Positions 46,822 through 57,152 of a stretch of 64,000 bases of DNA are shown here, in pieces (positions within the stretch are counted from its first letter, which is position 1; each line of letters starts with the position of its first letter). Source of the stretch: Kondoa malvinella (taxonomy: Eukaryota > Basidiomycota > Agaricostilbomycetes > Agaricostilbales > Kondoaceae); contig BCIM01000001.1 in NCBI GenBank assembly GCA_039545315.1, positions 3,381,783 through 3,445,782 of the forward strand, in the 5' to 3' direction. Made by a program: the position numbers and the translations under genes. The notes under the pieces were generated by a model. That model saw only the letters and a program-made list of their open reading frames with translations, made no database searches and was not told where the DNA came from.

Positions 46822-47755
46822 CTACTTGCCAAAAGCATCGATCAAAGCAGCTACTTTCTCCGGCGCCTCTACCGCCTGCCAGTGACCGACGTCCTGTAAC
46901 ACCTCAACGCGGCAATGCGAAATCTTCGATGCCAGGCTCTCAAGAGCTGATGGAGGAGCCAGGGCGTCTTCGGAACCTCCAATGAGAAGAGTCGACGCTT
47001 GAACTTTGGTGTATTCTGGATCTTTAGCTTCGATAAGCGCATCACAGGCAGCAATGTACGATAGAGGTTTGGTGGATCTGACCAGTGCCTTGACTTGTTT
47101 GAACACTTCAGGCTTGTTCTTCTTTGTAGCTTCTGAAAGAGCGCCGTTGGCTACAGCTTCGGAAACTGGTTCGAGACCTTTTGATCGGGTTGTACTACAT
47201 CGTTGTCGCATGTTCGAGACGCCAGCTTCAGGTAGCTGCTGAACTCCGCCGACACAGACTAGAAGGCGTTTAGCATTCCTCACTAAAACTGCAGAATTAC
47301 TTACTGAGACGCTTTACTCGGTTCGGATGTTCCGCTGCTACTTTGCTAACGACAAGCTGGGTTGTCGTTAAATCAGCTATCTGATGAAAAAGCGAGGGGA
47401 TGACTAACTGCTGACATGGAATGGCCAACAAGAGCTGCTTTATCGAGCTCTAATGCATCCATCAAGTCGATGACATCTTGACTGAGACTTTCGATCGTGA
47501 GAGGACCAGAAAGAGAAGATGCTCCGTGTCCATCAAAATCGACTAGATAGCAAGTTGATGACTTGAGTACCGAGCTGGCTTCGACAACACCATTCCAATA
47601 TGTGCCATTTGATCCGAGCCCATGCAAGAGTATGACGGCAGGTCCGGAACCTGTTACTCTGACGTGTAGTTGCTTGGTAGGCAAATTTACGAATGTGCTG
47701 AATGTTCATCCATTAGCTTAGACTCGGTGCAGGGAAAAGTGACTGACCTCTTCAT
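46822..47755 (-). CDS. Alpha/beta hydrolase
   Basis: A 269-residue hydrolase of the enol-lactonase or esterase-like type. The fold starts VTGSGPAVILLHGLGSNGTY with the oxyanion HG. The nucleophile elbow is VGHSMSA. The acid is likely in LLIGGSEDALAPP and the histidine in DVGHWQAVEAPEKV. Exons: 47755-47748, 47697-47409, 47380-47305 and 47258-46822, totalling 810 nt. The first coding exon is only 8 nt (MK plus two bases), and the following intron restores STFVNLPTKQ. Substrate is unknown. The gene lies 29 bp downstream of the stop of the NTF2-like gene on the same strand. Confidence 0.85.
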
Positions 47756-47784
47756 GCTGCTGCTTTGATGCGGCAAGGTCTTGG

Positions 47785-48336
47785 CTACCTTTCCTGGAGT
47801 TGCGTCCTAATCTTCTCAATCAGCCTAGCTTGCGCTTCGAGAGTGTGTACGTACAAAGAACACCTGGTAGTGCTTCATCTTCAGGTTCTCAGAGTCCGCA
47901 AATTGCATCTGTCCGCTGATCAGAACTGTTTCAGGCCTGTTATAAGAAGCTTACACGAGCGGCAAAGTCTATACCATGCGCAGCATGACAATTCTCAAAG
48001 TCTAGATCCACATGACCTTGAATCATGTAGTCTTTGCCTTTGTGCGATTGGTAGATCTTGCTGACAGTGTGTCGCCTCTTGACGACTTGATCCCACATGC
48101 CTTTGCGAAGCGCAGGTATAGCAGATGCTGGGAACTCCGCATTACCAAACTTGATTGTAGCACTTTGGAGGTGTGTCAGCGTCTGAGCGAGATGAATGTG
48201 ATCTGGCTCACTCTTCTGTGAATGCAGCTATGTAAGCTTGTAGCGCTTCAGGATTATCGCTTGTGCTGTAGAAGCTGACAATGAAGTCGAACACCTCTTT
48301 GCCCAATTGCGAAGGCCTGTCGATGTTCGTTGACAT
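47785..48336 (-). CDS. NTF2/SnoaL-like small protein
   Basis: A 136-residue protein. It reads EVFDFILHSQKSEPDHIH, LAQTLTHLQSATIKFGNA, WDQVVKRRHTVSKIYQSH and YMIQGHVDLDFENCHAAH, then MQFADSENLKMKHYQVFF. The helical start followed by a curved-sheet pattern and the HVDLDF strand suits the SnoaL/NTF2-like fold. Exons: 48336-48280, 48227-47955, 47908-47855 and 47811-47785, totalling 411 nt. The first intron of 52 nt was chosen because the unspliced frame stops. It is divergent from TERT, with starts about 150 bp apart. No specific function can be given. Confidence 0.7.
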
Positions 48337-48487
48337 TTCTGTCCTAACCGTGGTTCCTCAAGAGAGCTCAACGACTCAGGCTGATGCTTGTCCACTCAAC
48401 TTCTCCACAGACAGTCGTGAAGGTGGGTGTCCACTATTGGCCTGTCCTGCAACGGTGAGCTCACCCTGAGCATGATACCAGACACAA

Positions 48488-51400
48488 ATGATACCTAGAA
48501 CACCTGCGGAGCGTTTGCTAAAGCAATACTATGCTGAAATAACCCCGTTACGAGCCTACCTTGAGCGATTTGTTGTTTGCGCCAACGACAGCCAATTGCT
48601 GCGTGAAGGAGATGATGAAGCCTACAGACAGCTGTTGGAAGAAACTCTTGTTGCTACGGCCGTTGAAGAGGCGAAAGAATTGCCTCTGCGAGCGGTGACA
48701 GCCAGTCAAGATGCTCAAGACATGTCGGAAGTGGTGACGCGCGCTCTGCATGCCATCTTCTTTGGAAACAATGCAAACAGAGCAAACGTACTGGCCCAGG
48801 GCTATCAGGTCGGCATTATTCGACTACACGCAAAGTAGAGCTCAAAGCGAAACAGGATGCCTCTCGCAGCGACTCTCGCGCTATAGCAAGCCATGGAGGT
48901 CTGGTGGCCGAATATACCAACACACAAGTTACTCTCTTGCAAACGTCCCCTGAGTGGCAGGTTCTGCTCGACAGGTACGCTGTGCCGAACATGTTTCTGC
49001 TGCGAGGTTCTCATTTGGACGCTCAGAATTGGCTCTACGACGATGATCCGCTTGATATCTCAAACTAGCCTGTTTTATGCTCTTCCGAATGACTGCTATG
49101 TGCAATTGAGCGGCGTCAAGCTACTTGACCTATGGGACAAGAAGCCGTCTTCTTCTTTGAAGATCAATCATTCGACCCAGCCAGCTGAGACTCAGGCAAG
49201 CCTACAGAGATCGCTCGCCGTACAGAGGGATACTGGCTCGTTGAAACGCGCTGCCTCTTTGGCTGAAGCATTACCTGTTGCTAAAAAGCGCAAGATTGCT
49301 CTGCTTGAAGTGTCAGTCTGGCATCACCAAAGTCGTTTCCGCTGAGTAGCTGTGTAGGAAGAATCCCAATGATATCATCTTTGTTCGAGCGAGAATACTG
49401 CATGCCACTACTGCTTACAATCCCGAAACGAGACAAACAGCTGTTGGATTGTCACCTTATCGTATGCGCTTGCTTCGTCGTCATACCTGCTGTACTGAAG
49501 CCTTCAATCAGATCTCTTGAATAAGATCAACTCGCTCGAGGTGTCTTCAGATCGCTTTGCCAGAGAACGACACATGCTCAAGCACATCTTCCCGCGTGCA
49601 TTCGGCTTACAAAACCCGTTCGAAATCACAAGGGATACACCTAAAGGCTCTTATAGTATACGGTTCGACGAACGGGAAGAGGAGATCAAGAATTTCGGCG
49701 GTATGAAGACGCCGAAAAGGTTGCGTGGTGCTGCGAGAAAGATGATTGCTCAAGCGTTAGGGAGCCATGAGAAGTACGATTACAAGTTGGCTTTGAACCA
49801 GACTTGCCCGTCAAGAGTAAGGATGCTTTGATAAACCGGAGAAATGATACTGAGCAGAATGCAAAACAGCTCAAGCACACGAAACTTACAAAAGCCGAAA
49901 AATCAGCCTTATACGTGAGAGACCTCTCATATGTCATTACGACATTTTGAAAAAGAATACAGGAGCTCATCACGGCGGAACCGAAAGCGACTAGCAGTGT
50001 TGATCAGCTAGCTCCATCAGTCGACCTCAACTTCAGTTTCCTCGCATCCGGTCGTCCGCCGATAACGCAATCGCTCAAGCACAAAGAAGTGCCCAAGCCT
50101 AGATTTGCTGAATTTGCTATATCTCATGGCGAAGTCGGCATGTTTGTCCAAAGAGCGTTACGAGCCTGCTTTCCACTAGCCGTCTGGGGATCTCAGCACA
50201 ACATGGATCGCGCTATCGCCGTCTGTGAGGAAATCACTCGTTACAAAAGATACGAATCTGCCTCCTTGCATACACACTTGCAAGGCTTTCGTCTCGGGGA
50301 CTTTGCAATATTCCAGCACGATGACCAGAAGTCAGACCGCATCAGTCTGGCAGAACGCAAAGCTCGCGAAGAATACTTTCAGGAGTTTCTGTACTGGTTC
50401 ATTGATCAGTGGCTGTTTGATCTTCTAGCAGTAAGTTCTGCTCGTTTTGGTCTGTTGCAACTGAACTGACATCTGCTTCAGACCACCTTCTACATTACCG
50501 AGACGAGTACCTTGGGTCATCGCTGCCTTTACTTCCGAAGAGACGACTGGAGAGTGCTTTGCGAACCGCTTGTAGAAGAAATGTCTTCAAGAATCTTCAC
50601 TGTTTTGCCCGAAGTAAGTGCTAATGCCCATTGAGTGCATCACACTTGATACCCCACCACTATTAGCAAGAGGCTAGCTCCTGGATGCAAGGTCGGACGC
50701 TGGGCTTCTCGACTGTACGGCTTGTCCCGAAAGAAGCGGGCGTGCGACCCATAGTCAATCTGTCTCGCAAGAACATAGAAGTAAGAGACTTACATGAGTT
50801 TGATGTTATCTCGATTGATTGAACTCGGTCCAAGGAGCCATCATCTGGACGCTTTAAACGGTCTATCAACGACATCTTGGCGGATACTTTCGCCATCTTA
50901 AAATATGAGGCGGTGAGCTCGTTTGCCTGATCTGTCTCTCTTCACTAATCGTTTCGGCCAGACTGCTCATCCCGAGCTCCTGGGTGCTTCAGCAATGAGT
51001 TGGACATCGATCTACGATAGCTTACGGACATTCCAGCAAAAGCAGGCGAAAATGGGCAATGCCGTAAGGTGAGTCATGTGTCTATTTATCATTCAACAAT
51101 GATCGATACTGCGGCATAAAAGACTCTACTTCGTCAAAGTCGATGTGCAAGCCTGCTTCGACACCATCAATCAGGACAAGATGATTGATCTACTGCTCAG
51201 CATTATCTCGCACGAAGCATATTCGGTTCAAAAGTATGGCACAACACACTCGTCCAATGGTAGACCTCGACGCTTGTTCAAGAGTCAAGCAAGGCCTTCA
51301 ACGGAAAGAAGCGTCTTCCTTGAGCTAGCAAGAGCGCTATCAGCAGAGTTGGAGCACGTCATATTCACTGACCGTGTTCGGCACAACTCAGTGGACAAAG

Positions 51401-52667
51401 ATGCTCTTATGGAACTTCTTGATGACCATGTGAAGGGCAACATCGTCAAGGCACGTGCCATCGGATAACGCATTTAATTCTGGCTCACCTGCGTTCCGAC
51501 AGATAAGCGGGCTGTTGTATCGACAGACTAGTGGGATCCCTCAAGGATCGGTGTTATCGACCTTGCTGTGCAAGTGAGGCGACTGCCCTAATCCTCGATT
51601 GACGGCTCACGAGTGCTTAGCTTCTATTACGCAGAGGTTGAGAAGAACAAGCTCGCTTTTGCACGACGTGACGATAGTGTAGGTCTCCACTGCCTCGTCT
51701 CTTCAAACCTCATGTGCTTTGCTAGATCTTACTTCGCCAAACGGACGACTTCCTCTACATAACTGCCGATTTCAACTCTGCTGCCGACTTTCTACACTCG
51801 ATGCATCGTGGTCAGTCAGTACAACTCGGGCAGCTCTCCGACCGGCTGATGCCAAACGACAGGTCATCCCGAATACGGGTGTCATATTTCTTCTGCAAAG
51901 ACCATGACCAACTTTTCGGCGCAAACGGTGAGCAAGCTATGTTCTTCGGGCGCAGGTAAGCTCGAGCATGCATTTCTTCGAACGGTTAATAAGATGCAAT
52001 CAGGCTTTCCCTATTGCGGTCTACTCATCGACCAGCAAACCCTGGCCGTGAGAGTTGATTACTCGCGTCAAGCCAATCTGCCAATCAGCGAGACCTTGAA
52101 TGTTGAGCGAAGTCGCTCTCCCGGACTGTACATGCGACGCAAGATCTATCAGTACATCAGAGTCCGCTCGCACAATATCTTTACGGACGGTAGCTTCAAC
52201 ACTCCGCATACTGTGCTCCTCAATTGTTATCAGAATGCTTTGCTGACGGCTATGCGCTTCGTGTCATACATTGCGGTCTGGCAGCCCGACCTTCAGCGGA
52301 GTCAGGCTATGTTCAAAAGTATGTGTGTTTCTCAGCATGTGTGACCCGTCTTACGAACACGCCAGACATCATCAACGAAACGATATCGATGCCATTCACT
52401 GCGAATATGGCTCGTCAAAAAGCCGTCTCACACCGAGCGGTCACCTGGTGGGTCACGCAGTCAGTCTAGAAAGCCTTCTGAGACCTCCACAGGTTGGCTC
52501 GCAAAGCGTTCCAGCTCGTTCTCAGTCGACGACCCACCAAATTTGACTTCTTGCTGAAGATGCTCTCTCACCGGCTGAGAAAAAGCAGAAGACTGTACCT
52601 GGACAAGCGTGTTCATCGTGTGCTGAAGGACAGCAGTAATGCAGCAGTCCTTGCATTACAATACTGA
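48488..52667 (+). CDS. TERT: Telomerase reverse transcriptase (TERT)
   Basis: Catalytic subunit of telomerase. TEN-like and RNA-binding regions come first: ALPNDCYVQLSGVKLLDL, HMLKHIFPRAFGLQNPF, and the T-motif-like WFIDQWLFDLLATTFYIT. The reverse transcriptase motifs follow: STVRLVPKEAGVRPIVNL (motifs 1-2), FVKVDVQACFDTI (motif A), LLYRQTSGIPQGSVLSTL (motif B), and LLRQTDDFLYIT (motif C; QTDD, with the catalytic aspartates). PYCGLLIDQQTLAVRVDY (motif E region) precedes the C-terminal extension WLARKAFQLVLSRRPTKF. The 19 exons run 48488-48808, 48841-48974, 49027-49311, 49358-49461, 49512-49816, 49858-49914, 49963-50430, 50482-50613, 50667-50780, 50835-50912, 50962-51068, 51123-51444, 51503-51573, 51621-51678, 51726-51810, 51863-51927, 51994-52318, 52366-52447 and 52493-52667. 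They total 3288 nt and 1095 residues. The first intron (32 nt) is the least certain. Confidence 0.95.
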
Positions 52668-52731
52668 CATGCGTGATACAAGTACAAGTGACCTTCTATC
52701 CCCCACTGAACAGAAACCCCATACAAACAGA

Positions 52732-55128
52732 TTAAGACTGCGCAGCGCCCAATAATTCTTCTAATCGTCCCGAAATGTATTGCTTGTAGGAGATGATCGC
52801 TTCGAGCTGCTCAGCGAACGCCTCGTGATTCTCGAGACGGAGTCTGTCCACATCAGCCAAAAGCCGAGCATGCCTGCGAAGATGCAATCAGTAAATCCTC
52901 AAAAGAGTCGGAGAAGCCTACTCGTTTTCTAGACTTTGCAAGCGTTGATCAGCAGCCATGAGACCGCCAGACATGTGATTGCGCAATTCGGTGATCTGCC
53001 TCGACATTTGATCTATAGATGCATTCGCTGTCGCCATGTATTGGTTCAAGGACTAGAAACCATCAGATAAGGTCCACCAACGGACATTACTGACTCACCT
53101 CCTTGCTTTGGTTGACCTCTTTGGTAAGGACATCATGTCTGCCTTCTGCTTCTTCGACCGCCTCGCCAACATCCTGCAAGCGCTCCAAAATCTGCTGCAA
53201 CTCTTCCTCGACTTGAATGACCCGGTTGCCATTCTCATGCCTTCCCCTCGCTGCATTCTGCTTCATCTGGGCTATAGCAGGTCTGATCCTTGTCATACAA
53301 TCCGGCACGATATTAGCAGGAATCGAAGCGCTACCATTCAATTCTTGCGCAAAGTTGATGTCTTCGTACCCTTCTGGACCGGTAGGTAAGAGTCCGAGCT
53401 TGGTAGCCAGCGCATGGTATTGTTCAGCGAGCTTTTCAACCCGGTTGAAGTTCCGCGAGAGGGAGACTTCAAGGTCGAGCGTGTTTTGCATGGTTTCTGA
53501 TAGTTTGGCAGAGGTAAGACGATGCGCTTCATCTAGTTGATGTCGATCTGAAGTGAGTTTCTGGATCTCGTGATCCGTCAGACCTTGGGCGTCGACTTGG
53601 TTCTTGAGCGTCGCGCGTTCGGTCTCTCGGTCGACGAGTATTTGCTCTGCGCAGATGTCAACGTGGACCTTAAGCAAAGCGTGAAGTAAGGCTCACCGAA
53701 TTCTGATATCCGTTTCTTGAACTCTTCTATCTGCTTTTCCATGCGCGCAGACTTGTCTTGTAGACTAGAGACATACTTGTTGATCGCTTCCATGTCCTTC
53801 TGGCAGAACTTTTGCTCTTTCTGCTTCATCTCCAGATCGGACTATCAAGTGACCTCTTGGTTCAGCATTCGAACCGAGCTATAATCCAGTTCGAACTGAC
53901 CGGCATGTCTTCCAACCTGCTTTTCTCGACCTGCAACTTTTCACACTCTTCTTCCAAAAAAGCAATCTTGGCCCTACTCCGCTCATTGGCAGCCTCGAAA
54001 CGTTCATCCAATCGTTCCGCATAAGGCGTCGCATCGTAATCTTCCGAAGCGAGGAAAGCAGGGTAAAGACCAGCCAAGTATTCAGCCCAGTATTCTGTTT
54101 TTGCTTGTGGGCGTTCAAAGTCTTCTTGTTGGTGTGAAGGAGCATTAACGTCTATCCGGACTTCATCGTATCCTTCTATTATCTGACCGCGTGACTGAAG
54201 ACAGAGTTAGCACCAGCGTCCAAGCCTGGATGAAAGAACATACCTTGATAGAAGTGATGAACCAATGAAGCATAGCGACAATGCCAGGCCAAGAATGCAT
54301 GTTTCCCACCGCTTGCAAATGACTCCTACTGATGCTTTCCGCAAAGGGATACCCGCTCGCTCTCAAACACAGCGCTACGTCCTCCTCAAACTTCTTTCCC
54401 CAAGCTCGATGAGAAGGATCGAACAAGACGTAGATGAATTTGAAAATGTTTGCGAAATCTTTGCCGGTAGGTTGAGCCAGTGTTTTGTGCGTCAAATTGT
54501 CGGGATAGTTTTGCGATGTGAGAAAATCGAGAATGTCGTTCTGGCAGCGTGCGAGAAAAGATCTGTCCCGTACGTTTCGCGGGTCTTTAGCTATTCGAGT
54601 TGGTTGGACAAAGTGTTGTAAAGTTGGTGGATGAGAAGGGTTTGTGGATTGTCTTCTGCCTGTGGATGATCGTCGAATGCTGTAACGTATGTGTCAGCTA
54701 CGTTGGGGAAGGATAGATAGGACTCGCCTTGGAGGTGCATAAGGTGCATTCTGCTGTTGGCTCGACTTGAGGAAGGCCGCATCGCCTCTTGTGCCACTCA
54801 TAGGTATAGGAGCATGACTCTGTCGCTTGACAGTGCCAGGTACATTGAGCGACGCGCCGAGATAGCCGGCCTGACTTCCTTGAGAAGACTGTTGCGAGCT
54901 AAAGAAAGGCGGATGCTCTTGCGATGGTTGAGGAGCCATAGATTGCCTGCTGACCACTCTAGAAGGGGCCATGCTGTACCTCCCACCTCCAGCTGCTGCA
55001 TGAGGTCGGTTTTGTTGTTGTGACGCGCCGAAATTGTATTCGGAAGGACGCTGTTTCCGCGCTGTGCTTTGTGGAATACTCGTGCCTCCATCGTAGGTTG
55101 CTAAAGTGCGTCGACGGCTGCCTTCCAT
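52732..55128 (-). CDS. NDC80: Kinetochore protein NDC80/HEC1
   Basis: Microtubule-binding subunit of the outer-kinetochore NDC80 complex. The N-terminal tail is basic and Ser/Gln-rich (MEGSRRRTLATYDGG). The calponin-homology head reads DPRNVRDRSFLARCQNDI, TGKDFANIFKFIYVLFDP and YPFAESISRSHLQAVG. Long coiled coils follow to the end at LLGAAQS. Exons: 55128-54728, 54679-54244, 54194-53901, 53841-53697, 53646-53099, 53052-52922 and 52873-52732, totalling 2097 nt and 698 residues. The first intron (54727-54680) starts with GC rather than GT. A GT donor 5 nt further would break the frame, so a GC-AG intron is required. Confidence 0.95.
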
Positions 55129-55908
55129 GCCTTTGCAAAGTGCTGCTGAGGTGACTGATGCAAGAAAACAACGAAAATGTGAGAATCAAGCTTGTCTTCC
55201 GACGGCCACTCCTGTGCAAATTGAAGTGCAAGAATTGACCTCTCTATACCCTAAAGTCTGGTCAATCGTAATCAGATTGCCAGCTATGAGGCGCTACTAT
55301 AGCTTCAATCCGTTCTGTATATGTGTCTTGACCAGCGGACGTAGCCAGATCTCTGGCCTTCTTCTTCAGTATCGCAAACCTCGATGGCTATTCTATCATC
55401 GGATCGACCGTGACAGCAAGATTATTAAGAGCAGCAGACTTTGCTTTGCTCGCATTCATCAAGTGAATCAGCTCTTCCGACTCGCTAGGCTCAGTCGCTC
55501 AGCTCATGTATCAGGAGCACCTATTCCCTCCTGCGTCTTGCGTTTCAGACTTTAATTCTATCTTCCTCCTGGTCCCTTCTTGAACCTAGTTTTCGTCATT
55601 GCTCAGCTTTCTCCGATAAGTATTTCTGGTTAGGTTGTGGCAGGCTGTCTTCTCAATGAAGCATGTGATTTCCTTATGGCCGTCCGTCTTTGGGAAACCG
55701 AATCCCCTTTGTTTTGATCCCGAAGCAAGGCGGACCATTTTTCTGTCTCCTCTCTTCTTCTCCTTCTCATCAACCCAATTCCTCGATACTCTTTCCGCCT
55801 CCATCCTCTCTTCAACCCTACAAAGCTCATCTCACGAAAGCACTGGTACGTCTTGATACTTGTGTCAGCCTGTATTTTCCGAGCTCAGCTTTTGTCAAGG
55901 TCGTCATG
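55129..55908. other. Intergenic region NDC80 / unknown gene
   Basis: About 780 bp of divergent intergenic DNA. It is rich in CT tracts near 55730-55830 that would suit a fungal promoter. A reading frame in phase with the next gene enters it, but no start is more convincing. Confidence 0.45.
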
Positions 55909-56652
55909 AATGAACAAACCCGACTTCAGGAAGCAGTAAACCTGTACCACTCGACGGCTAGCTCACACGGAAAGTATCGAACGGTATCCTCTCCCGACTG
56001 GCAGCAACATGCTGAACAACATCGTATCATGTGGCAGTGCTCGGATCCGTCTTGCACTGTTCCAGCCAAATTTCTCTACGTGGTTTTTCAGAATGGAACA
56101 CATTGCAACCATTCGCAGTCGGCCCACCTTGGTACGCTGGCAACATTGGCAATGCACGCACGTTTTGGGCGCCTTGGATCGGGCACGATGGTGTAACCTA
56201 TCACAGTGAAGTATCTCCAGAAACATTCACTATACTTGAGAACTCGCGACACGTGAGATCAGGCTGTTCGAAGAGTCATAGTGATCGCTGATTCATGAAT
56301 TTTGTATCAGGCCTATAGGCGACCTCCGGCCAATGTCCGTGCGATCGTAAGCATCCTTCCCTCCCTCTCACGCCTGGGTAGCATTGACAGGAGATTCTTC
56401 TTAGGCGCTAAGCAAAGGCGCAGACTGTCAATGGTATTGTCCGCACGAGAAATGCAAGAAAGCTGGAACTTTAAGATGGGCTGTAGAACATGGCTACAAA
56501 CCATCAAGGGGCGCGCAAACGATTCTGCACACTCCTTACTGGAAAGCCGGTGCCACACAAGGATACTTTATCTATCCCACCACGCACCCGGACCAGTACT
56601 TTTACTGGAACGAGCAAGCGCAAAATGTGTGGCTTTACCCGGCGCACCAATA
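55909..56652 (+). CDS. Unknown protein, Trp/Tyr-rich
   Basis: At least three exon segments read as protein. One frame gives GFSEWNTLQPFAVGPPWYAG followed by NIGNARTFWAPWIGHDG and ETFTILENSRH, ending at a GT donor near 56250. The last exon, roughly 56478-56652, reads WAVEHGYKPSRGAQTILH, TPYWKAGATQGYFIYPTT and DQYFYWNEQAQNVWLYPA before the stop. The N-terminal part (MNEQTRLQEAVNLYHST from 55909) is in another frame, so one splice remains unresolved. The density of aromatic residues suggests a beta-rich extracellular or carbohydrate-binding protein, but no signal peptide is seen in this model. Function unknown. Confidence 0.5.
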
Positions 56653-57152
56653 GGATCAGCGAAGAAAGTCTGAAAGCGACTGCATGATTCTCTTTTTCAT
56701 CTTGTACATACATGCTATTTGCCAGATTGTATATTAGATTCAAGTTCTTCTTCCACATGTCACAGCTCCTTCGTGAGGATCGAGTCATGGTCTACATGCG
56801 AGCCTGATAGCTGGAAGAAACGGTCATCTCGGAAGTGGACAATCCGACATGAACCAAAATAGCCAAAGAGATGGAGGAGTGAAAGATCATGCTGTCTAGT
56901 GCTACCGTCGGTGGTTGACTCGACTCGAAACGTTCAGGCGTCGAACAAGACTTGAGCGAAGGCTGCAGAGCGAGCTTGGAGTCGCCTTGAGGGCGCAAAT
57001 CCGATCTCGGGCACTGCACATGAGCTCTTGCAGTATCTTGACAGCTATCGCAGCTAGTATACGAACAGAAAGCCTTTGACGTGACATTGCCTTTGCGAAA
57101 AACTTCTCTTCGACAGGTTTGCCCTCTCTCACCCAGACAAGCGCGAGCAAGA
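56653..57152. other. Intergenic region
   Basis: About 500 bp between two + strand genes. Nothing I can support as a gene. Confidence 0.4.

Noticed and set aside
50962..52318. Retrotransposon reverse transcriptase
   Set aside because: The motifs are of the TERT type, with TERT N- and C-terminal regions present, many introns, and no integrase, RNase H or terminal repeats.
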